Shown: positions 1 to 4,985 of the stretch, in pieces
Layout of the letters: each line of letters opens with the position of its first letter
How positions within the stretch are numbered: the stretch's first letter is position 1
From: Desulfobacteraceae bacterium
GTDB taxonomy: Bacteria; Desulfobacterota; Desulfobacteria; Desulfobacterales; Desulfobacteraceae
Direction of reading: 5' to 3'
Length of the DNA stretch: 5,302 nt
Assembly: GCA_022712835.1 (NCBI GenBank)
Contig: JAFLJU010000027.1
Location: 1 to 5,302, forward strand
Program-made: the position numbers and the translations under genes
The notes under the pieces: generated by a model
The model's input: the letters and a program-made list of their open reading frames with translations, nothing else
The model's database searches: none
What the model was told of the DNA's origin: nothing

Positions 1-208
1 TATCCTGAATCAGGTGACGCGCTGATTTATGCTCCTGAAGATGAAAATATACCAGAGCTTTTAGCTGGTCTTCAAAGGTCATCTTTAATGGTCGATCTCC
101 TCGTGATAATAATTGGGGTGCAAAAGGCAACAATTTTAGCAGGGGAGCAATAAATTTGTCAAAAGTTTGAGACTGAATTTTGAGTTTGGGGACAAAGTTC
201 ACGGTCAT
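1..208 (-). CDS. IS4-family transposase, N-terminal part (runs off the left edge)
   Basis: Reading the minus strand from ATG at 208-206 gives 69 open codons that continue past the window edge. The product begins MTVNFVPKLKIQSQTFDKF and continues with LLPFAPQLLSRGDRPLK and MTFEDQLKALVYFHLQEHK. I recognise this as the N-terminal region of IS4-type DDE transposases common in deltaproteobacterial genomes; the recognition is from memory, not a search. The catalytic DDE residues lie further downstream, outside the window, so it is not possible to say whether the gene is intact. An in-frame TGA lies upstream of the chosen ATG with no better start between them. A second in-frame ATG at 82-80 is internal, because the family-like sequence already begins before it. 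The Shine-Dalgarno match is poor (GAG about 7 nt before ATG), as is common for transposases, and a hairpin lies immediately upstream. Confidence 0.82.
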   Translation of the reverse strand, partial: MTVNFVPKLKIQSQTFDKFIAPLLKLLPFAPQLLSRGDRPLKMTFEDQLKALVYFHLQEHKSARHLIQD

Positions 209-218
209 TCGTAACTCA

Positions 219-243
219 GTGAAATTAAAAGTAATAATTTCAC
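219..243 (-). promoter_or_regulatory. Leader hairpin just upstream of the transposase start
   Basis: A perfect 9-bp inverted repeat, GTGAAATTA (219-227) and TAATTTCAC (235-243), encloses a 7-nt loop. In the transposase mRNA the stem ends 10 nt before the ATG at 208, so it abuts the ribosome-binding region. Several insertion sequences use stem-loops here to keep transcripts entering from flanking genes from being translated. That role is inferred from position and symmetry. The stem is AT-rich and would be only moderately stable. Confidence 0.5.
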
Positions 244-341
244 GGCGCGCGACATTTTCATTAGGTTCAGTTCAATAAATTTAATCTATCATCACTAAAA
301 TCTTGGTTCCCGAATGTTTTCTCATGGATCTCAAGGAGAGG

Positions 342-389
342 TTTGTATAAAGTCTTTCGCAATAGATGAAAGATAAAATTCTATACAAA
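342..389. repeat. Nested inverted repeat (imperfect hairpin)
   Basis: Outer arms TTTGTATA (342-349) and TATACAAA (382-389) match perfectly over 8 bp. Inside them, TCTTTC (353-358) and GAAAGA (368-373) match perfectly over 6 bp around a 9-nt centre. The unpaired segments between the arms are 3 and 8 nt. No T-tract follows on either strand, so it does not look like an intrinsic terminator. It could be a subterminal structure of the insertion sequence or a protein-binding dyad. In AT-rich DNA some of this symmetry is expected by chance. Confidence 0.4.
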
Positions 390-483
390 AAATTGACAGA
401 TACCTATTCTGAAATGGTGCTATATCTAGGATATTTCTCCCCAAATTCTGAATTTAAAACCCAAGGCAATTATTAAAAATCAT

Positions 484-523
484 GGGTTTTCTGAATACAA
501 AACCCGACACCACATCTTGTGGT
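484..523. repeat. Two adjacent perfect hairpins
   Basis: Hairpin one pairs GGGTTTT (484-490) with AAAACCC (499-505) around 8 nt. Hairpin two, 3 nt later, pairs ACCACA (509-514) with TGTGGT (518-523) around 3 nt. The flanks CCCCAA (439-444) and TTGGGG (523-528) could close a larger stem around the first hairpin, although position 523 is shared with the second. No T-run follows. A third small hairpin, CCTCT (574-578) with AGAGG (583-587) around a GTGA loop, lies downstream. The function is unknown; a structured transcript or a repeat remnant are both possible. Confidence 0.4.
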
Positions 524-770
524 TGGGGAAAATTTCATTTGATATTCAAACAGTAATCTATTTACATTAATAACCTCTGTGAAGAGGATTTCCCCAAAAT
601 CAGGTAATATAAAAAATTGAGACTTCGATGAACGATCTCACCAAGTAATTCCAAAGTGATATTCTCTATTTTCCGGTGCTACCATCCGTCTTCGATTACC
701 GAGAATTGCTGCGGTTTTATTTTTCTCCTTGACAAAGGGCGGGAGTTTCTGGTTTATGAATAGGGACTTA

Positions 771-820
771 TTTGTGACACGTCCAAAATGTTTGTAATAC
801 ACCAAGGTATTTGTAATACA
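771..820. promoter_or_regulatory. Threefold phased TTTGT repeat, possible operator before the regulator gene
   Basis: TTTGTAATACA occurs exactly at 791-801 and again at 810-820. A diverged copy, TTTGTGACAC, begins at 771. The copies start 20 and 19 nt apart, close to two helical turns, so a protein bound to them would lie on one face of the DNA. The last copy abuts the ribosome-binding site of the downstream gene. Autoregulation by the regulator encoded at 846 is a reasonable guess but is not shown. I did not find the same 11-mer in the gap before the membrane-protein gene. Confidence 0.45.
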
Positions 821-825
821 AGGAG
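820..825 (+). promoter_or_regulatory. Strong Shine-Dalgarno AAGGAG oddly far from the regulator's TTG start
   Basis: AAGGAG at 820-825 is a full anti-16S match but ends 20 nt before the TTG at 846. It stands 5 nt before an in-frame ATA codon at 831-833. The frame is open from 798, after a TAA at 795-797, and contains no ATG or GTG before 846. Either initiation occurs at TTG using the weak GGA at 836-838, or an original ATG at 831 has become ATA, or ATA itself is used. Confidence 0.5.
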
Positions 826-845
826 AGAAAATAACGGATTCATTA

Positions 846-2126
846 TTGAAAATAGGGTGTATCGGTCCTTTGGACTCTGTCAATGTGATCCAGGAAGTTG
901 TTGAAACATACTATCCTAAAGTTTGTCTGTTGACCTACGTGGAGGAAAAGATAACCGATGCATGGAAGGTGCTGGACCAATGTCAGCGTGAGACATCGGG
1001 AACGCTTTTTACTGGCATCGGTGTCCAGGAGTCTGCCAAAGCTATGGGGCAGATCGTTAACCCCTATGAACATATCCCCCGGGGTTCCTATAGTCTCATC
1101 CGAGCGTTGTGGGAGTTGCAGCATGACAAGAACAAGATCCATCGTATCAGTATTGATGTGGTGACCGATGAAATTTTAGAGGATATCAAACGGGAATTTC
1201 ATATTCATTTTGAAAAAATTCATACCATGCCCTTTGCCCCCCATCTTCCGGAACAAGCCTATGAAGACAATCATTTGAAACTTTTCCGGGAGGGAAAAAT
1301 CGATGCGGTTATCTCGGGATTTGGTGCGGTGTATGAAAAATTGAAACAAAAACAGATCCCGGTGTTCAGGCTATATCCCAGTGGGTTTCAAATTCGGGAT
1401 AACCTGGAAAAACTTCTGGGTCAGATTCGGGTCAAAAATTTACGTTCTGCCGGTATTGCCATCCAAATCATCCATCTTAAAAGCATTGTTCAACATTCCA
1501 TCAACCAATATGATGATTTAAAAAAAGAGGGGCAATTTTACCTGGAACTTCTGGAGTATGTCAGGGGGGTACAGGGCAGTTTGTTTCATCTGGGCCGGGA
1601 ATACGTTATCTACTCAACCCGGGGGGGGATTGAAAGCCAGGTTCACATGGATCATTTCAAACAATTGCTCTTGTGGGCCAGTAAAAGAAATATTGTGATT
1701 GCTTCGGGAATCGGCATTGGCCTCACCGCCTTTGAAGCGGAGAAATCGGCAAGGAAAGCATTGCGCAATGCCGAAAAGTTGGAAAAAAGCGCCGTTTATA
1801 TTGTTCACAACGATCATATCCGCGGCCCCCTGGGAGAGAGTGATGAGTTGGGGTATCCGATTCAGGTGTCCGATGCAAACCATCTGAAAATTTCAGAACA
1901 AATTGGTATCAACGCAAGTTATCTGGGTAAAATAAAGGCCTTGATACAAACCACTGGTAAAGACACCTTTGATTCAAATGATTTGGCCACCTGCCTTGGG
2001 ATTAGTGAAAGAAGTGCCAGAAGAATATTAAAAAAATTTTTAGACAGCGGCCATGCAATGCTTTTGGGAAAAGAAAGCTCCCACCAGGTGGGCCGACCTA
2101 AAAATTTGATCAAGCTTCAAATATAG
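846..2126 (+). CDS. Putative transcriptional regulator: sensor domain, degenerate GGDEF-like domain, C-terminal HTH
   Basis: The 426-residue protein has no signal peptide or membrane segment and should be cytoplasmic. Residues 1-190 form an alpha/beta sensor-like region. Its VISGFGAVYEKLKQKQIPVF segment (155-174) resembles the end of PrpR_N-type ligand-binding domains. Residues about 200-320 look like a GGDEF/cyclase palm: LGREYVIY (249-256) occupies the place of GGDEFVIL, and GIGIGLTAFEAEKSARKAL (288-306) matches the following SIGIA...ALY element. The signature is degenerate, so catalysis is unlikely. Residues 376-405 (DSNDLATCLGISERSARRIL...) form a helix-turn-helix, and the basic QVGRPKN (414-420) resembles a wing. 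The TTG start is the only conventional one in frame before residue 67, though the best Shine-Dalgarno suggests an ATA fifteen bases upstream. The gene lies 141 nt before a co-oriented transport/hydrolase operon that it probably controls. Domain assignments are from motif recognition; the ligand is unknown. Confidence 0.75.
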   Translation: MKIGCIGPLDSVNVIQEVVETYYPKVCLLTYVEEKITDAWKVLDQCQRETSGTLFTGIGVQESAKAMGQIVNPYEHIPRGSYSLIRALWELQHDKNKIHRISIDVVTDEILEDIKREFHIHFEKIHTMPFAPHLPEQAYEDNHLKLFREGKIDAVISGFGAVYEKLKQKQIPVFRLYPSGFQIRDNLEKLLGQIRVKNLRSAGIAIQIIHLKSIVQHSINQYDDLKKEGQFYLELLEYVRGVQGSLFHLGREYVIYSTRGGIESQVHMDHFKQLLLWASKRNIVIASGIGIGLTAFEAEKSARKALRNAEKLEKSAVYIVHNDHIRGPLGESDELGYPIQVSDANHLKISEQIGINASYLGKIKALIQTTGKDTFDSNDLATCLGISERSARRILKKFLDSGHAMLLGKESSHQVGRPKNLIKLQI

Positions 2127-2139
2127 ACATTTTTTTGGT

Positions 2140-2174
2140 TAATTTCGGTCTTGTTTAGGACTTGTCCGAAATTA
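2140..2174. promoter_or_regulatory. Interrupted 9-bp dyad after the regulator, possible operator
   Basis: TAATTTCGG (2140-2148) and CCGAAATTA (2166-2174) are a perfect 9-bp inverted repeat with a 17-nt centre. The arm centres are 26 nt apart. The sequence starts 14 nt after the regulator's stop codon. There is no T-run after the 3' arm; a T7 tract lies before the 5' arm, where it cannot serve a plus-strand terminator. This favours a binding site for a dimeric regulator over a terminator, though an RNA hairpin is possible. Confidence 0.45.
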
Positions 2175-2196
2175 TGTAAATAGTTAGCAATAGGCT

Positions 2197-2229
2197 TTAA
2201 CGTTAAGGAACGTTTTCATTAACCGGTTA
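2197..2229. promoter_or_regulatory. Palindrome cluster upstream of the membrane-protein gene
   Basis: TTAACGTTAA (2197-2206) and TAACCGGTTA (2220-2229) are both perfect 10-bp palindromes, with centres 23 nt apart. The first contains AACGTT, which recurs at 2209-2214, exactly 10 nt (one helical turn) downstream. They lie 38-71 nt before the ATG of the next gene, where a promoter or operator is expected. No convincing -35/-10 pair is visible; TATTAA (2228-2233) is a possible -10. The best guess is an operator for the upstream-encoded regulator. Confidence 0.45.
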
Positions 2230-2267
2230 TTAAAAACCAAACAAATTGTAAAAAGGAGTCCTGAAAA

Positions 2268-3140
2268 ATGTCTGATAAAAATTCAGATCAATCCAAAACC
2301 CCCGGTCTTTCCGAGGCAGAAATACTCAACACAGAAGGAAGATTCTCTGTGTTTTTTCGACTTTTCTTAACGGTCATTCTCATTGTGATGGTGTCGGAAT
2401 ATCTCGGCATAAAAAAGATACCCATGGGTCCAGGAGCTGTGGTACTTTTGCCCATGCTCTATGCGGTGATCATCGGTCTTTTTATTACACCCGATCTTCT
2501 GGGAAAGCCGATTAAACTGCTGAGAAAAGCCGTATCCAAAGATGAAATCGAACTGGCAGGCGTCATGGTCATGCTGGCCCTTCTTCCCCTGGGTGTTAAA
2601 TACGGTACACTTGTGGGCCCGAATATCGTTAAAGTGGTCCAGGCAGGTCCCGCCTTTCTTCTCCAGGAACTGGGAAATCTGGGAACCATCCTCATCGCCC
2701 TTCCCGTTGCCATGTTGCTGGGCATGAAAAGAGAGGCGGTTGGTGCCACCGTCAGTATCTGCCGGGAGCCCACTTTAGGTATCATTGGGGAGAGATATGG
2801 AATGAATTCCCCTGAAGGTACCGGTGTTTTGGGAACCTATATGATGGGAACTGTTTTTGGTACCATCTTTTTTGGTCTGTTGGGTTCCTTTGCCACGGGC
2901 ACAGGGTTGCATCCTTACGCCCTTGCCATGGCATCCGGCATGGGCAGCGGCAGCATGATGACAGCGGCATCCTCCTCTCTTTCCATGGCAGTAGAACCGG
3001 CAATGAAAGATACTATTTTGGCCTATGCGGCAACCAGTAACATGCTAACCGGTGTGACCGGGATGTATTCGGTGATCTTTTTTGGTCTGCCCGTTACAAA
3101 TTTCTTTTACAAAAAGCTGGATAGACTGAGAAACAGATAA
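2268..3140 (+). CDS. DUF3100-type integral membrane protein, putative transporter subunit
   Basis: The 290-residue protein has a short hydrophilic N-terminus (1-25) followed by about seven hydrophobic segments near 28-46, 55-75, 95-112, 130-151, 186-208, 215-238 and 245-275. A loop with SICREPTLGIIGERYGMNSP (163-182) and the Gly/Ser/Ala-rich ALAMASGMGSGSMMTAASSS (218-237) are the most conserved-looking parts. The latter resembles flexible re-entrant or substrate-path segments of secondary carriers. I assign it to DUF3100 (inner membrane, no established substrate) from memory of family members found beside M20 hydrolases. The ATG start has AAGGAG at 2253-2258, 9 nt upstream. It is the first gene of a tight operon: the next gene starts 8 nt after its stop, and that gene's ribosome-binding site overlaps the stop codon. 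A role in carrying the substrate of the downstream amidohydrolase is inferred from context; an exporter role cannot be excluded. Confidence 0.75.
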   Translation: MSDKNSDQSKTPGLSEAEILNTEGRFSVFFRLFLTVILIVMVSEYLGIKKIPMGPGAVVLLPMLYAVIIGLFITPDLLGKPIKLLRKAVSKDEIELAGVMVMLALLPLGVKYGTLVGPNIVKVVQAGPAFLLQELGNLGTILIALPVAMLLGMKREAVGATVSICREPTLGIIGERYGMNSPEGTGVLGTYMMGTVFGTIFFGLLGSFATGTGLHPYALAMASGMGSGSMMTAASSSLSMAVEPAMKDTILAYAATSNMLTGVTGMYSVIFFGLPVTNFFYKKLDRLRNR

Positions 3141-3148
3141 GGAGAAAA

Positions 3149-3613
3149 ATGATGTTGAATATTTCTAAAACAATGAGCCAGTTGAAAATGATGATAGTGG
3201 TGGGTATGATGATATTGGTGGGTCAAAAAATCGGGTTTGGTTTTTCTGTGGTGGATGCCATCCCCGGCGTAATACTGATCATCATTATTGCAATGTTGTC
3301 CTTGATTATAAAGGATCTGACACCCAAGCTGCAATTTCCTGCCTTTGCATGGGCCACCATGATCGCCTTGATTTTAAGCATGCCGTTTATGCCCACAGCA
3401 AACCTTTTTCTGGCCTATACAGACAAGATTCATTTTCTTGGCACAACAACGCCGATATTGGCCTTTGCCGGAATCTCTGTGGGCAATAAAATAGAGGAAT
3501 TGAAAAAAATAAGCTGGAAACTTGTTATTGTGGCCATGTTGGTTTTTTGCGGGACCTTTTTTGGTTCGGCCATTATTGCCCAGACCGTTTTAAAAATGCA
3601 GGGTATTATATAG
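3149..3613 (+). CDS. Small integral membrane protein, probable partner of the DUF3100 protein
   Basis: The 154-residue, very hydrophobic protein has about five predicted helices near 13-30, 36-54, 65-81, 98-111 and 122-146. TPILAFAGISVGNKIEELKK (101-120) followed by a hydrophobic helix looks like a carrier half-domain of the broken-helix type seen in GltS/LrgB-like transporters. That resemblance is loose and I do not recognise the family by name. Two consecutive ATG codons occur (3149 and 3152). AAGGAG at 3139-3144 overlaps the preceding TAA stop and is 4 nt from the first ATG and 7 nt from the second, so 3152 may be the true start. The 8-nt gap to the DUF3100 gene and 12-nt gap to the M20 gene indicate translational coupling, and equal amounts of the two membrane proteins fit a two-subunit carrier. 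The function is inferred from context. Confidence 0.7.
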   Translation: MMLNISKTMSQLKMMIVVGMMILVGQKIGFGFSVVDAIPGVILIIIIAMLSLIIKDLTPKLQFPAFAWATMIALILSMPFMPTANLFLAYTDKIHFLGTTTPILAFAGISVGNKIEELKKISWKLVIVAMLVFCGTFFGSAIIAQTVLKMQGII

Positions 3614-3625
3614 GAACAATTATCC

Positions 3626-4960
3626 ATGACAAAACAAGAGTTGAAACAAAAGATTATCCAGGCAATTGACAGCCTGGCTGATCAGATTATTGAAACGGGA
3701 GATTTTTTGTATGCCCATCCCGAGCTTGGTTATAAAGAATCTGTCGGGACCGCTTACACCGCAAAGTTATTGGAAAATGCGGGTTTTGTCGTGGAACAAA
3801 ATATTGCTGTAACCGGGGTGAGGGCAAAAATAGCCGAAGAAAAACAGGGCCCGACCCTGGCGGTGCTGGGGGAACTGGATGCCATTATTTGTAGAGAGCA
3901 CCCGGATTGTATGGCGGACACCGGTGCCATACATGCCTGCGGCCATCACATCCAGGTGGCGGTTATGACGGGCATTGCCTTAGCCTTTCAGAAAATATCG
4001 GGATTTCAATATCTGGGGGGCAATCTTGTCTTCATGGCGGTTCCTGCGGAAGAGTTTGTGGAGATGGAATTTCGTACAGACCTTAAAGAAAAAGGGCTGG
4101 TGACCTATTTTGGCGGAAAACAGGAGATGGTGGTCAGGGGATTGTTTGATGATATTGATATTTCTTTGATGGTACATGCCCTGAATCTTCCCGATGGTAA
4201 GAAGGTATTAACTGCCCCAACCGGTAATGGGTTTATCGGAAAAAAGATAAAATTTATTGGACAGGAATCCCATGCAGGCTCCGCACCGGAAGAAGGGGTC
4301 AATGCTTTGAATGCCGCCATGCTGGCCATCAATAATATCCACGCCCAGCGGGATACATTTCCAGACCAGGACAGGGTCCGGGTTCATCCCATCATCACCA
4401 GGGGCGGGGATATGGTGAATGTTGTACCGGCAGACGTGAGGATGGAGTGTTATGTAAGGGCAAGAACCATCGAAAGCCTGATCCAGGCCAATTTGAAAGT
4501 GGATCGTGCCATAAAAGCCGGTGCCATGGCTGTGGGAGCCGGTGTTGAAATTGAAGATATGCCGGGCTATCTGCCCCTGCTCAACACGCCAGCCCTGGAT
4601 ACATTGTTCCAGGATAACGTCCGTTTTTTTACCGGGGAGGAGGGGATATCCCGGGGGGGTGATTTCACCGGCTCCTTTGATTTTGGCGATATTTCCCATT
4701 TGATGCCTATTCTTCATCCTTTTACCGGCGGGGTTCATGGAAGCCTGCACTCTAAAAATTTTGTTTTGACAGATCTGGACATCGCCTATATACTGCCCAC
4801 AAAAGCATTGGCCATGACGATTATTGATCTGTTATGGGATGATGCAACAAAAGCTTTGGATATCATCTCAAATTTTAAGCCTGCCATGGATAAAACCCAA
4901 TACCTGAACTGGTTGAAAAAAACAGAAAAAAAGACGTCTATTGATTTTTCAAAGGAATGA
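3626..4960 (+). CDS. M20-family metal-dependent amidohydrolase / aminoacylase-like peptidase
   Basis: The 444-residue cytoplasmic enzyme (no signal peptide) belongs to the M20 amidohydrolases, which cleave amide bonds of N-acyl or aminoacyl conjugates with a two-metal centre. Visible hallmarks in order: HPELGYKES (31-39), GELDAI (82-87), HACGHH (103-108) with ligands C105 and H107, PAEE (140-143) with E142 as likely base and E143 as ligand, H184, and SHAGSAPEEGVNAL (215-228), which opens the lid/dimerisation domain and includes H216. Near the end, HSKNF (375-379) supplies the likely last ligand, H375. The Cys-containing HACGH motif places it with the IAA-amide hydrolase/AbgB/PM20D2-like branch rather than with ArgE or DapE. 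The usual Asp of HACGHD is His108. Length is normal and the active site appears complete. ATG is preceded by a modest AGGA overlapping the previous stop. As the last gene of the operon, it probably hydrolyses what the two membrane proteins carry. The substrate is unknown. Confidence 0.9.
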   Translation: MTKQELKQKIIQAIDSLADQIIETGDFLYAHPELGYKESVGTAYTAKLLENAGFVVEQNIAVTGVRAKIAEEKQGPTLAVLGELDAIICREHPDCMADTGAIHACGHHIQVAVMTGIALAFQKISGFQYLGGNLVFMAVPAEEFVEMEFRTDLKEKGLVTYFGGKQEMVVRGLFDDIDISLMVHALNLPDGKKVLTAPTGNGFIGKKIKFIGQESHAGSAPEEGVNALNAAMLAINNIHAQRDTFPDQDRVRVHPIITRGGDMVNVVPADVRMECYVRARTIESLIQANLKVDRAIKAGAMAVGAGVEIEDMPGYLPLLNTPALDTLFQDNVRFFTGEEGISRGGDFTGSFDFGDISHLMPILHPFTGGVHGSLHSKNFVLTDLDIAYILPTKALAMTIIDLLWDDATKALDIISNFKPAMDKTQYLNWLKKTEKKTSIDFSKE

Positions 4961-4985
4961 GAGAAACGGTGGGTCAATTTAAGAT

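Larger units (their letters stand above)
1..243 (-). mobile_element. Partial IS4-family insertion sequence, 5' end of the element
   Basis: The transposase start and its leader hairpin place the 5' part of an insertion sequence at the left edge. The element must extend beyond 243 to its terminal inverted repeat. I could not identify that repeat or the target-site duplication, because the other end is outside the window. The stated right boundary is only the outer edge of the leader hairpin. The AT-rich sequence up to about 400 may still belong to the element. Confidence 0.55.
244..845. other. AT-rich intergenic stretch without a convincing gene
   Basis: About 600 nt separate the transposase leader from the regulator start. 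I find no open frame here with recognisable protein sequence. A minus-strand frame at 638-883 overlaps the regulator's start and matches nothing I know. The stretch holds several short inverted repeats and a TTGACA hexamer at 393-398 that lacks a well-spaced -10. A second TTGACA at 729-734 has only a weak TTTATG at 753-758 behind it (18-bp spacer). The inverted sequences TTGGGGAAA (523-531) and TTTCCCCAA (589-597) also pair. It may combine the IS end, the regulator's promoter region and decayed sequence. Confidence 0.55.

Noticed and set aside
393..426. Sigma-70 promoter TTGACA ... TATATC
   Set aside because: The spacer is 22 bp, too long for a standard promoter. Only the TGCTATATC extended -10 remains as a weak possibility.
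484..523. Integron attC site or CRISPR-like unit
   Set aside because: There is no attC core-site pair and no regularly spaced repeat set; these are just two short hairpins side by side.
638..883. Minus-strand 81-codon open frame across the regulator's leader and start
   Set aside because: It overlaps the start of a well-supported gene and the repeat/ribosome-binding region, has no Shine-Dalgarno I could identify, and matches no protein I recognise. A decayed gene remnant at 638-770 cannot be fully excluded.
2140..2174. Intrinsic terminator for the regulator gene
   Set aside because: The inverted repeat has a 17-nt loop and no T-run after the 3' arm; the T-tract lies on the wrong side. Kept as a possible operator instead.
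2459..2785. Minus-strand 108-codon open frame inside the DUF3100 gene
   Set aside because: It is an antisense shadow of a membrane-protein gene, with no independent support.
4208..4750. Minus-strand 180-codon open frame inside the M20 gene
   Set aside because: It lies entirely opposite conserved M20 motifs, and its sequence is rich in residues expected from an antisense shadow. No family resemblance was seen.
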